16,837 bases of DNA, from assembly GCA_964412235.1 (NCBI GenBank), contig CAYPNT010000065.1, positions 1 to 16,837 on the forward strand, given 5' to 3'. This document shows, in pieces, positions 1-7,054 of this stretch. Origin of the DNA: JAYZQT01 sp964412235. Lineage in GTDB: Bacteria > Pseudomonadota > Alphaproteobacteria > MPNO01 > UBA830. The translations under genes were made by a program, and so were the position numbers. Each line of letters starts with the position of its first letter. Positions within the stretch are counted from its first letter, which is position 1. Under the pieces are notes generated by a model. The model was not told the origin of the DNA and searched no databases. It saw only the letters and a program-made list of their open reading frames with translations.

Positions 1-198
1 CGACCAGTTGGGAATGTCGGGAATGTGAACTTGGCCACCGGGCGGCGGCAGAACAGTACGCGCCATCGGTTTGTTTATATCCCAATTTTCAATATTCACG
101 ATAACCCAAACCGCCACACGTTTATCGTCGGGTAACGCTAAGGGCTTACGATCTATCATTGCAGAATAGTCGATACGTTCGCGCGGCTTCATAACCAT
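1..198 (-). CDS. Polysaccharide deacetylase family protein (PuuE/allantoinase-like), N-terminal part only
   Basis: The first 66 codons are present and the gene runs off the left edge. The visible residues include RIDYSAMIDR, a beta strand RVAVWVIVNIENWDI and a proline/glycine-rich stretch TVLPPPGG followed by IPDIPNW. This is the N-terminal signature I know from NodB-type deacetylases of the PuuE group, which act on C-N bonds of cyclic amides such as allantoin or on related substrates. The catalytic Asp and His residues lie outside the window, so activity cannot be judged. The ATG at 198 is preceded by GGAGG about eight bases upstream, which favours it over the internal ATG two codons later. 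It is the last gene seen in the minus-strand block, about 100 bases after the TRAP permease gene. The specific substrate is unknown. Confidence 0.75.
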   Translation of the reverse strand, partial: MVMKPRERIDYSAMIDRKPLALPDDKRVAVWVIVNIENWDINKPMARTVLPPPGGQVHIPDIPNWS

Positions 199-251
199 AG
201 CTTTTCCCTCCAACACAAAACGAGAACAATAAAACAAGCCTCTCGGGCTAT

Positions 252-297
252 TGAGTTTGGCAGCGGCTGCTACAGGCATAGTCGGTCCACGGACCCA
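252..297 (-). other. Small inverted repeats between dctM and the deacetylase gene
   Basis: Two short dyads lie directly after the permease stop codon: GGTCC-AC-GGACC at 284-295 and GCAG-CGG-CTGC at 260-270. They could fold in the mRNA and slow 3' exonucleases or partly separate the two cistrons. Neither is followed by a strong T-run on the minus strand, so this is not a convincing terminator. Confidence 0.25.
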
Positions 298-298
298 A

Positions 299-1615
299 CT
301 ATTTTTCCATTAAACTCGGCAGATAAAGCGGTAGTTCTGGGATCATGACCATTAAAAGAACGAGGATTAAGTCACAGAGGAGAAACGGCGCAGCAGCGAG
401 TGCAACTTGGATCAAGGTTGTACCGCGGGGCGCCATTCCCAGCATTATAAATAACAGTAATCCAAAGGGAGGCGTGGTCTGGCTCATTTCCAGCGCAATA
501 AGAACGATAAGCGAGAACCAAATCAGGTCAAAACCTAATGTTTGCGCAAGAGGGTAGAAGATCGGAACCGTGATTAGCATCATCGAAACTGGATCCATAA
601 ACATCCCCAGCATCAACAGCACGAGAAACATTATTGCCAGAATGACGTAAGGTCCAACCGAGAAGCTTGTCGCGAACGCAAGCATCCCTTCACTCGCGCC
701 AGACAAGGCAAGAAGCTGACTGAACACGGTCGAATTCATTAGGATGAAGAACACCATGCCCGCCGTTCTAACGGTACCCATTAACGAAGTTTTAAAGGCT
801 TCCCATGTGAAGGCCCGAAAGAGTACGGCCAAGATCACCACACCGAGCACACCGAACGACGCCGATTCCGACGGTGTGGCCCAACCAAGCACTATGAAAC
901 CCACCACCATAAACACGACGAGGCCCATCGGAAGAATGTTTACACATACCTCGTAAAGCTTGGCCTTAAGGGATATGGGATCAACATCGTAGGTTGGCGC
1001 GCCCTCGGGATCTAACTTTAATTGTAAGGTAATCATTCCCGCATACAGCGAAGCCAAGACCAACCCCGGCAATAAACCAGCCACCAAAAGCATTCCAACA
1101 TCCACATTCGCTATGCTGGCAAGAAGCACGCCGAGTGATGACGGCGGAATAATCATCGCGAGGCCGCCGGTACCCAATATAGGCCCCATCGACATTTTTC
1201 CGTTGTAGCCCCGACGCCTCATTTCCGGCACAAGGAGCGAACCCAACATGGCTGTGTTGGCCATTGTCGAGCCGGTTAAGGTTGAAAATAACGAACCACC
1301 AATAACGGTAAGATAGCAAAGTCTTCCAGGTATTTTTCCGAGGAGTTTATCCAACGCGTCGAAGACTCGGGACGCCAATCCGGTATAGAAAAAGAGCGAA
1401 CCCATTAGAATAAACATAGGTATGGGCGCAAGCGTGAAAGTTGTAATCAAATACGTTGAATTATCAACGATTTGAATCAAATTTGACCAACCGTTGGAAA
1501 ATACAAAAATTCCTAAGACATTCGTAATCATAAAGGCGATTGCCACGGGAAACCCGCTCGCCATCAATACAACTAGAACGCCAATCAAAAGCGTTCCTGC
1601 CGAATACCATTCCAT
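299..1615 (-). CDS. dctM: TRAP transporter large permease subunit (DctM family), first system
   Basis: This is the membrane protein that couples substrate passage to the ion gradient in a tripartite ATP-independent periplasmic transporter. The 438-residue product is hydrophobic throughout, with about twelve likely membrane segments. It carries DctM landmarks: GSTMANTAMLGSLLVPEM in the first half, an IIPPSS segment soon after, ATPSESASFG in the middle and TTPPFGLLLF near the end. Length fits the family. The ORF could open at a TTG at 1618, but the adjacent ATG at 1615 sits seven bases from a GAAGG motif and is chosen here. It follows dctQ by about 15 bases and completes a P-Q-M order typical of one operon. 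The substrate is set by the binding protein, not by this subunit. Confidence 0.93.
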   Translation of the reverse strand: MEWYSAGTLLIGVLVVLMASGFPVAIAFMITNVLGIFVFSNGWSNLIQIVDNSTYLITTFTLAPIPMFILMGSLFFYTGLASRVFDALDKLLGKIPGRLCYLTVIGGSLFSTLTGSTMANTAMLGSLLVPEMRRRGYNGKMSMGPILGTGGLAMIIPPSSLGVLLASIANVDVGMLLVAGLLPGLVLASLYAGMITLQLKLDPEGAPTYDVDPISLKAKLYEVCVNILPMGLVVFMVVGFIVLGWATPSESASFGVLGVVILAVLFRAFTWEAFKTSLMGTVRTAGMVFFILMNSTVFSQLLALSGASEGMLAFATSFSVGPYVILAIMFLVLLMLGMFMDPVSMMLITVPIFYPLAQTLGFDLIWFSLIVLIALEMSQTTPPFGLLLFIMLGMAPRGTTLIQVALAAAPFLLCDLILVLLMVMIPELPLYLPSLMEK

Positions 1616-1622
1616 CAATAAA

Positions 1623-1627
1623 CCTTC
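1623..1627 (-). promoter_or_regulatory. Ribosome binding site deciding the dctM start
   Basis: GAAGG on the minus strand lies seven bases before the ATG at 1615 but only four before the TTG at 1618. Spacing favours the ATG, making the protein one residue shorter than the longest reading. Confidence 0.5.
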
Positions 1628-1630
1628 TAC

Positions 1631-2146
1631 TTACACGCTATCTTTTACTTCACCCAAGTCGTAGCTATAGAAAGTCTTCGGCCCGATGAAATAAAGACTA
1701 AATTCTAACGCCACCAGAAGAAAGCATATGGGCATCGGCAAAAACAACGTCCAGTAAGGCATGTCTATGCCGCGTATATCGGGCTCTTGGCTTGCCCATG
1801 CTTCTAGGAAAAGTTCTGTTGCGTAATAACAAAAGAGCAAACAAACGGCCATGCACCCTAAATAAACAATTTTGGCCAGCCACCACTGCAACACTCTCGG
1901 AAGGACCGATACGAGCGCTTCAATTGTAACGTGACCCCGGTGCCGCACTAAATAAGGCGCACAGCACATCGCAAAATAAAGCAGAGCGTACTCTACAACT
2001 GACAGTGTAAATGCGGGCGGCGTGAAGTTCATTGTACGCATTGAAACATCGATAACAATGTTTACGAACATACACGCGACGATGGCGCAGGCGAACACCG
2101 CCAGCGCCATCGACAACCGATCCAAGAGACGGTCAATCAAGTGCAT
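1631..2146 (-). CDS. dctQ: TRAP transporter small permease subunit (DctQ family), first system
   Basis: This is the small inner-membrane subunit of a TRAP carrier. It partners DctM and helps hold the complex that docks the periplasmic binding protein. The 171-residue protein shows four hydrophobic helices at roughly 13-35, 47-66, 90-110 and 131-154. Between helices two and three is RHRGHVTIE (about 68-76), the conserved R-x-x-GH motif of DctQ proteins. Length matches the family. The ATG start has only a weak GAG-type ribosome site, but upstream and downstream spacing (29 bases to dctP, 15 to dctM) is operon-like. DctQ proteins diverge quickly, so the assignment rests on topology, the GH motif and its position between dctP and dctM. 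Confidence 0.9.
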   Translation of the reverse strand: MHLIDRLLDRLSMALAVFACAIVACMFVNIVIDVSMRTMNFTPPAFTLSVVEYALLYFAMCCAPYLVRHRGHVTIEALVSVLPRVLQWWLAKIVYLGCMAVCLLFCYYATELFLEAWASQEPDIRGIDMPYWTLFLPMPICFLLVALEFSLYFIGPKTFYSYDLGEVKDSV

Positions 2147-2175
2147 TATTGATACTACTCAGCGTGGAATATTAA

Positions 2176-3171
2176 TTATTCCTTGTACATTTTTGCTTTT
2201 AGTTTGCCTCCAAATTCTGGAGAGCGCTTAGCTAACTGCTCCCAGATAGCGCCGTGAGCGATTGCCAAATATTTTTTTGCGGCTCCACCTTTAAGCGCAA
2301 TATCTTTCACACCAGCACCATGAAGGACTTTTTCCTCTTTAGAGCGTTGTGCTTCCATATAAACGGGGCCGGATTTTTCATAAGCAACCGCTGTCTGGTT
2401 GATTATGTCCCGCGCCTTCTGCGAAAGCTTATTATAGAAGTTGAGGTTCATCGTCTCGACAGAGTTTGTGACATAAAACGCTGGCGTCACCCTGTATTTT
2501 ACAATTTTATGCAAGCCAAGGGGCACGATCGCCACGTCAGGCCAGCCAAAACCGGAAACGACACCGCGTTGAATACCAGTGTATATTTCGCTTGATTTCA
2601 TGTTAATTGTCGACGCACCCAACGCATTGAAAAGCGGCCTGTACGTCCCTGTCGCGCGCATCTTAACGCCATTAAGATCTGGGACGCCATCCTTGTCAAA
2701 CTTCGGCATCATCATCAGATACATGTTATATTTCGTCTTATTCGGTCCCCAAGCAATGAGGCGAGCACCAACCTTTTTCTTAAAGACTTCCTGGAGTATT
2801 TCCCAGCCACCGTTTGTGCGGATGTCTTGTATCGAAACATTCGACGCTAGGAAGGCATAACCTTCTGGCACGGCCCCTATGTAATAGGAAATCGGCGAAT
2901 GCAGCCAATCAAATTGACCGCGTTGGAGCGCCTTTGCAGCTTTACGCGGCGGAACCACACTGTGCCCGCCAAGGTATTTCATTTCGACAACACCCTTACC
3001 GTTCGCATTCAGCGGCTCCAGCATATTTTTCAAAAAACACTGTGTGATAGTATTTGTGCGTTTAAGTCCTGAAACGGCTTTAATATTGGTCGCCGCGCTT
3101 GCGGAAGACACAAAAGCACCGGCGGCTAATACACCTATTCCGGCGGTTAATAACTTTCTGTAGACCTGCAT
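2176..3171 (-). CDS. dctP: TRAP transporter periplasmic solute-binding protein (DctP family), first system
   Basis: This is the extracytoplasmic receptor that captures the substrate and delivers it to the DctQ/DctM membrane pair. The 331-residue protein opens with a typical signal peptide: basic residues at 5-6, a hydrophobic core, and ASA at 24-26 giving likely cleavage after residue 26. The segment LNGVKMRATG places an Arg at about 172. This is the residue that in studied DctP proteins pairs with the ligand carboxylate, so an organic acid is expected. The IYTGIQRGVVSGFGW stretch (about 196-210) is the usual helix-strand pair after it. A strong GGAGG lies seven bases before the ATG. It is separated from the upstream oxidoreductase gene by 254 bases and may have its own promoter. 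It is clearly different from the second DctP in this window, so the two systems probably take different ligands. Confidence 0.92.
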   Translation of the reverse strand: MQVYRKLLTAGIGVLAAGAFVSSASAATNIKAVSGLKRTNTITQCFLKNMLEPLNANGKGVVEMKYLGGHSVVPPRKAAKALQRGQFDWLHSPISYYIGAVPEGYAFLASNVSIQDIRTNGGWEILQEVFKKKVGARLIAWGPNKTKYNMYLMMMPKFDKDGVPDLNGVKMRATGTYRPLFNALGASTINMKSSEIYTGIQRGVVSGFGWPDVAIVPLGLHKIVKYRVTPAFYVTNSVETMNLNFYNKLSQKARDIINQTAVAYEKSGPVYMEAQRSKEEKVLHGAGVKDIALKGGAAKKYLAIAHGAIWEQLAKRSPEFGGKLKAKMYKE

Positions 3172-3218
3172 TCAATAACCTCCAATGTTGTTCATCTGGT
3201 TGTTTTTCTTTTGTAGGC

Positions 3219-3247
3219 ATAGTGACGGTTGTTTGTTCGTGTGTCAA
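3219..3247 (-). promoter_or_regulatory. Possible promoter for the first TRAP operon
   Basis: In the AT-rich gap upstream of dctP the minus strand carries an exact TTGACA (3247-3242). At 17-base spacing the -10 position reads CACTAT, only a half match to TATAAT. Transcription from here would leave a leader of about 40 bases. The gap size and the good -35 suggest independent expression of dctPQM, but the -10 is weak. Confidence 0.3.
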
Positions 3248-3369
3248 ATAGAAGAAGAGTAAAAAAAGGGAATAAAAACCGAAAATTATGTTTGTTTTCA
3301 ATGCATTAAAAGCTATTGGAGATAAAGATTGACTGAGTGCAAAACACAAAACCCTACCTATACTCATGC

Positions 3370-3391
3370 GTATGGGTGGTGGTCACCATAC
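3370..3391. other. Stem-loop downstream of the ornithine-cyclodeaminase-family gene
   Basis: GTATGG at 3370-3375 pairs with CCATAC at 3386-3391 around a ten-base loop. It lies about 35 bases after the stop codon of the minus-strand gene ending at 3426. No T-run follows directly on the minus strand; a GGGTTTTGTGTTTTG stretch comes about 20 bases later. It could be a processing or partial termination site. The evidence is structural only. Confidence 0.25.
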
Positions 3392-3425
3392 TTTGGCGCC
3401 ATGGAAACGAAAAACACCCCCTAGT

Positions 3426-4496
3426 TCAGTTTCTTATATCTTGCAAGAACCAGTCTATTGGAAGGGGAACTCCAAGGCCTTCCGCCTTGGCTCGCTCATA
3501 GACCAGTCGACCGACCGCAGCAAATTGAATACCAGCAGAAATATTATGGAAAAAAATCAACTCACCGTCATTCTCACGTCCCGGTGCCTGACGCGCCGTA
3601 ATCGGCGGTAATTCCTCAAATTCCGTATCCTTGTACCGTCGACGGTAATGTTTATCCATCGGCCGCCGCGCCCGGTCCTCTGGGGACCCCATAACGAAGT
3701 CATTTAATTTTGTGTTGGAGGTTATGACCACTCGATCACAGACATCATAGGTCTCCGCGTCTATTTCATCATGACGAACATTTACGATAAGCGCCCCTGG
3801 CTTGAGTAATCCGACCATATTCGCAGTAAAAATAGGCACCCTGGAATCTGTACAAAGTGCTGCTATATCCGCACCATCCATTGCTAATTCCTTTTCGGAC
3901 ACTGGTATTACAGATATACCGAGTTCCGTAGACATTTCGGAGGCAAAACGCTCACAATTTTCAACGGTGGGACTATACACAAGGCATTTCTCAACATCTC
4001 TGACAACTTTTATTGCACGCAAATAAGACCTTGCCATACCGCCAGAGCCGAGCATTCCGACGACTTTCGAGTTTTCCCTTGCCAAATATTTGACACCGAC
4101 ACCCGTGGTAGCTCCAACCCTCTCATGTTGGATGATGCCGTCGTTAAGCATACCGATTAGCTCACCATTAGACGTATCTATGAGTAGGATAAAGCCACAA
4201 TAACTACCTGGCTCAACACAATGCCATTCCTCTGTTATCGCTCCATTATATTCCTTCCAAGTTAGAATATCCGACTTAAATCGAAATGCGAGCGTCGGTG
4301 GATCTGATATCGCGCCTATAAGCGATCCCCAGCGATAGTAATCCCCATCACGTGCTGTAGGTGACCACATATCAGTCCTCGTCTGAAACATCGCCATACC
4401 TTTCGCGTATTGCCGAAAAGCTTTTTCCACGGCGTCAATTGCCTCGTCAGTTTTCAAAACACGGCCGGTAACGTCGTTGTTTATGAGCAAAGGCAT
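3426..4496 (-). CDS. Ornithine cyclodeaminase / mu-crystallin family NAD(P)-dependent protein
   Basis: The 356-residue protein belongs to the ornithine cyclodeaminase/mu-crystallin superfamily, whose members deaminate amino acids to cyclic products or reduce cyclic imines and related substrates with NAD(P)H. The dinucleotide-binding turn GSGGMA is at 150-155 (GxGxxA pattern). The N-terminal substrate half has FRFKSD with Lys74 and QHERVGATTG with Arg126, at the positions of the catalytic-domain Lys and substrate-binding Arg of the family. After the Rossmann half, where classical ornithine cyclodeaminases carry a GSD-type loop with the catalytic Asp, this protein reads NVRHDEID. True ornithine cyclisation is therefore doubtful. 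It is slightly longer than the usual 310-340 residues. GAGGG lies eight bases before the ATG, and only 23 bases separate it from the hydroxylase gene upstream, implying cotranscription. The reaction is unknown. Confidence 0.85.
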   Translation of the reverse strand: MPLLINNDVTGRVLKTDEAIDAVEKAFRQYAKGMAMFQTRTDMWSPTARDGDYYRWGSLIGAISDPPTLAFRFKSDILTWKEYNGAITEEWHCVEPGSYCGFILLIDTSNGELIGMLNDGIIQHERVGATTGVGVKYLARENSKVVGMLGSGGMARSYLRAIKVVRDVEKCLVYSPTVENCERFASEMSTELGISVIPVSEKELAMDGADIAALCTDSRVPIFTANMVGLLKPGALIVNVRHDEIDAETYDVCDRVVITSNTKLNDFVMGSPEDRARRPMDKHYRRRYKDTEFEELPPITARQAPGRENDGELIFFHNISAGIQFAAVGRLVYERAKAEGLGVPLPIDWFLQDIRN

Positions 4497-4519
4497 TAAT
4501 CTTTCCCTCTCTGTTTTAT

Positions 4520-6868
4520 TTAAAAGGCCGACCTTTCGATAGCAGCGTGGACGCGGCTTGGAGACATAGGCATAGAAATATCACGTACGCCCAACGGCCC
4601 CAAAGCGTCCAGCACAGCATTTACAGCTACTATTGGCGATATGGCGACACCAGCTTCACCGACGGCCTTTGCGCCGAGAGGATTTACCTTGGTCGGTACC
4701 GGATTAAATTCGCAAGTAAAAATAGAACTGGGCAGATCCCCTGCACGGGGAAGACCATAATCCAAAAATGAGCCGGTAAGCATCTGACCCGATTCCTCAG
4801 CGTATACAATATGTTCGGAAAAGGCTTGCCCCAAACCATGAACGACGCCACCCTGCAATTGCGCTTCTGCCAAAACTGGATTTACGGGGGTTCCGCAATC
4901 ATGCACCATAATATAACGATCTATCTGAACGGCACCCGTATCAGGATCAACTTCGAGTTCGCAACAGTGGGTCCCATTTGGATAGGTGAAACCACTCGGA
5001 GTAAATCGATCTCGAGCCGCTATTCCGCCTGCTGACGTCACGATGTCACCAAAAAATATCGAACGATCGGTCCCGGCGACAACGTAGGAACCGCTCACAA
5101 ATTCAATGTCTTCAGGAGCGACTTCAAGCAAACCTGAGGCAACCCCACGCCCGATATCGATAATCCGATCAGTCGTTTCCACCACCGCCGATCCCCCCAC
5201 AATTATGGACCGGCACGCGCCTGTACCAGTCCCATAGGCGATCTGTTCCGTATCCCCTTGAATAACCCTCACCTTATCCATGGGAAGCCCGAGCTTCCCG
5301 GCTATTATTTGACAATAAATTGTTTCGTGTCCCTGTCCGTTTGACATCGACCCAATACGCAACGTGATGTGGCCAGCAGGATCACAACGAATATCCGCCT
5401 CCTCATCCAAGCCGAACCCTAACGCCTCGATGGTATTTCCGAGCCCAAACCCCCGCAACAGACCTTTGTCTTTCGATGTTTCGTAACGCGCCTCATATCC
5501 CTCGCGATCCGAAAGCTCGATTGCCCGATGAAGATTTGCCTGAAAATCACCACAATCATAATTAAGGTTCGTTATCGTGCGGTAGGGTAGTTGTTTGGAT
5601 GAGACAAGGTTTTGGTCCCTGATCTGGACCCGGTCAATTCCAAATGTATTCGATGCAGCGTCCATCAAACGCTCAGGTGTATATTGACCTTCCGGTTCGC
5701 CAGCACCACGAATCGGACAAGAGGGAACCGTATTAGTCAGGACACCCCACGCTTCAAGATATCCAACTTGGACATCGTAGACTGACGGGGCAATTTTAAT
5801 CGAATTTCTTATTGGGTTAGCCGCACGCGGTGCAAGATAGGCGCCTAGATTTCCGAGGTTTTTAACCCGGATCGCGAGAAGACGGTAATCACTGTCAAAC
5901 GCGTACTCAGCATCTGACACTAAATCCCGGGAATGAACGTCGGACATAAAAGATTCGAGGCGACCCGAAATCCAGCGTACGGGTCGTGAGACTCGGCGTG
6001 ATGCCCACAACACCAAAACTTCTTCGGGATACACTACGTTTTTTGCACCGAAACCACCACCCAACGTTGGCACTACAACTCGAATGTCGTCGGGCGCACA
6101 TCGAAAACAATACTTTGCCAGTGTATTCCTAACCGGATGTGGCTTTCCCGCGGTCGCATATAGCGTGAATTTCTGCGTACTGTTATCCCAATTACCTATA
6201 TAACCGCGTGGTTCAATTGGCGCGCCCACGCCACGGTTTTGGACGTGCCGAATACCCACCACGTGGGCCGCCGCGTCAAACACACTGTCGGTTTTTTGTT
6301 TGTCGCCGACGGTCATTTTGAAACACACGTTATCAGGAAACATCGGGTCAACAGTGGGCGCTCCCTTTGATACCGCATCTTCAACATGAGTAACGTTTGG
6401 TAATTCCCGATACGTAACAGCGACCGCTTCAGCACCGTCAAGTGCACTCTCCCTACTTTCGGCAATCACCATTGCAACGATTTGGCCAACAAATACGACC
6501 CTGTCGGCCGGCATCGCAGGTTGAGGCCGGGAGATTTGGGGATCTCCCAATTCTATGGCGCTATCCTCGTCCTTTTTCTCCATCACTGGCCATATTTCCC
6601 ATGGGATACCACCAATCCCGTCGGCCTTCACGTCAGTACCGGTTAAAACGGTAATCACACCTTGAACCGCGGCTGCGTCGCTAACGTCAATCGAAAGCAA
6701 GTCTGCGTGCGCCGTATCAGAGCGCACAAACGCGACGTGGGTTTGAGCAGGTAACTCTATGTCGTCAAGAAAGCGGGCAGTCCCACGTAACAAACTTTCG
6801 TCTTCGATCCGGAGCATGGGTTCACCAACTAACGAGCCTGCCCCTGGATAACTGTATTTCTCTTGCAT
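4520..6868 (-). CDS. Xanthine dehydrogenase family protein, molybdopterin-binding large subunit
   Basis: This is the molybdenum-cofactor subunit of a xanthine-oxidase-type hydroxylase, which puts a water-derived oxygen onto a carbon centre, often in an N-heterocycle or aldehyde. The 782-residue length is normal. Motifs in order are an N-terminal RIEDESLLRGTARFLDD, GGGFGAK at 270-276, IRGAGEPEG with Arg387 in the active-site loop, NGQGHET with Gln512, GTGTGACRS, and KAVGEAG near the end with Glu738 in the place of the catalytic base. The loop is not the AYRCSFR type of true CO dehydrogenases. The more usual RGAGRPE has Glu in place of the second Arg (residue 391). No FeS (CoxS-like) or FAD (CoxM-like) subunit gene lies next to it, which is unusual. 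GAGGA precedes the ATG. It is the first gene of the minus-strand block. The substrate is not identifiable. Confidence 0.92.
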   Translation of the reverse strand: MQEKYSYPGAGSLVGEPMLRIEDESLLRGTARFLDDIELPAQTHVAFVRSDTAHADLLSIDVSDAAAVQGVITVLTGTDVKADGIGGIPWEIWPVMEKKDEDSAIELGDPQISRPQPAMPADRVVFVGQIVAMVIAESRESALDGAEAVAVTYRELPNVTHVEDAVSKGAPTVDPMFPDNVCFKMTVGDKQKTDSVFDAAAHVVGIRHVQNRGVGAPIEPRGYIGNWDNSTQKFTLYATAGKPHPVRNTLAKYCFRCAPDDIRVVVPTLGGGFGAKNVVYPEEVLVLWASRRVSRPVRWISGRLESFMSDVHSRDLVSDAEYAFDSDYRLLAIRVKNLGNLGAYLAPRAANPIRNSIKIAPSVYDVQVGYLEAWGVLTNTVPSCPIRGAGEPEGQYTPERLMDAASNTFGIDRVQIRDQNLVSSKQLPYRTITNLNYDCGDFQANLHRAIELSDREGYEARYETSKDKGLLRGFGLGNTIEALGFGLDEEADIRCDPAGHITLRIGSMSNGQGHETIYCQIIAGKLGLPMDKVRVIQGDTEQIAYGTGTGACRSIIVGGSAVVETTDRIIDIGRGVASGLLEVAPEDIEFVSGSYVVAGTDRSIFFGDIVTSAGGIAARDRFTPSGFTYPNGTHCCELEVDPDTGAVQIDRYIMVHDCGTPVNPVLAEAQLQGGVVHGLGQAFSEHIVYAEESGQMLTGSFLDYGLPRAGDLPSSIFTCEFNPVPTKVNPLGAKAVGEAGVAISPIVAVNAVLDALGPLGVRDISMPMSPSRVHAAIERSAF

Positions 6869-6917
6869 AGTATCCTCATAGATCGAAGGTTCTTTGGAGA
6901 AAATAGATCTTGCGTTT

Positions 6918-6925
6918 TGTATACA
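6918..6925. promoter_or_regulatory. Palindromic operator candidate TGTATACA
   Basis: A perfect eight-base palindrome (TTGTATACAT in context) lies in the divergent intergenic region and touches the minus-strand -10 hexamer at 6925. Similar TTGTATACAA-type sites are known for FCD-subfamily GntR repressors, which often control catabolic operons. No regulator gene is present in the window, so the protein involved is unknown. Confidence 0.4.
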
Positions 6926-6930
6926 TTATA
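6925..6930 (-). promoter_or_regulatory. Minus-strand -10 element of the hydroxylase operon
   Basis: The minus strand reads an exact TATAAT at 6930-6925. The hexamer 17 bases upstream (CAAAGA, 6953-6948) does not resemble TTGACA, so an activator or an alternative -35 may be needed. Transcription from here would leave a leader of about 50 bases before the ATG at 6868. The overlap with the TGTATACA palindrome would suit repression by blocking polymerase. Confidence 0.4.
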
Positions 6931-6950
6931 AACAACTTATCGCGACCTCT

Positions 6951-6979
6951 TTGCCGGACATACGCTATGGGCCTATAAT
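6951..6979 (+). promoter_or_regulatory. Plus-strand promoter of the iorA-iorB-TRAP operon
   Basis: TTGCCG at 6951-6956 and an exact TATAAT at 6974-6979 are separated by 17 bases, a good sigma-70-type arrangement. The expected start near 6986 leaves a leader of about 70 bases before the ATG at 7055. Confidence 0.55.
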
Positions 6980-7054
6980 TTGAATAATATTACGGTAACA
7001 AGTATAGACGGCCCCCAATAAAAGCTACAAACCTCCGAGGGTAGGAGAAAAGTA

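Noticed and set aside
2254..2860. Plus-strand frames of about 90-113 codons
   Set aside because: They lie opposite the first dctP gene, whose signal peptide, ribosome site and family motifs are clear.
3080..3367. 95-codon minus-strand frame in the gap before dctP
   Set aside because: It has no ribosome site, is built from AT-rich intergenic sequence, and overlaps the dctP signal peptide region in another frame.
4520..6868. Aerobic CO dehydrogenase large subunit (CoxL form I)
   Set aside because: The AYRCSFR active-site loop is absent; the loop reads IRGAGEPEG, and no coxS or coxM gene is adjacent.
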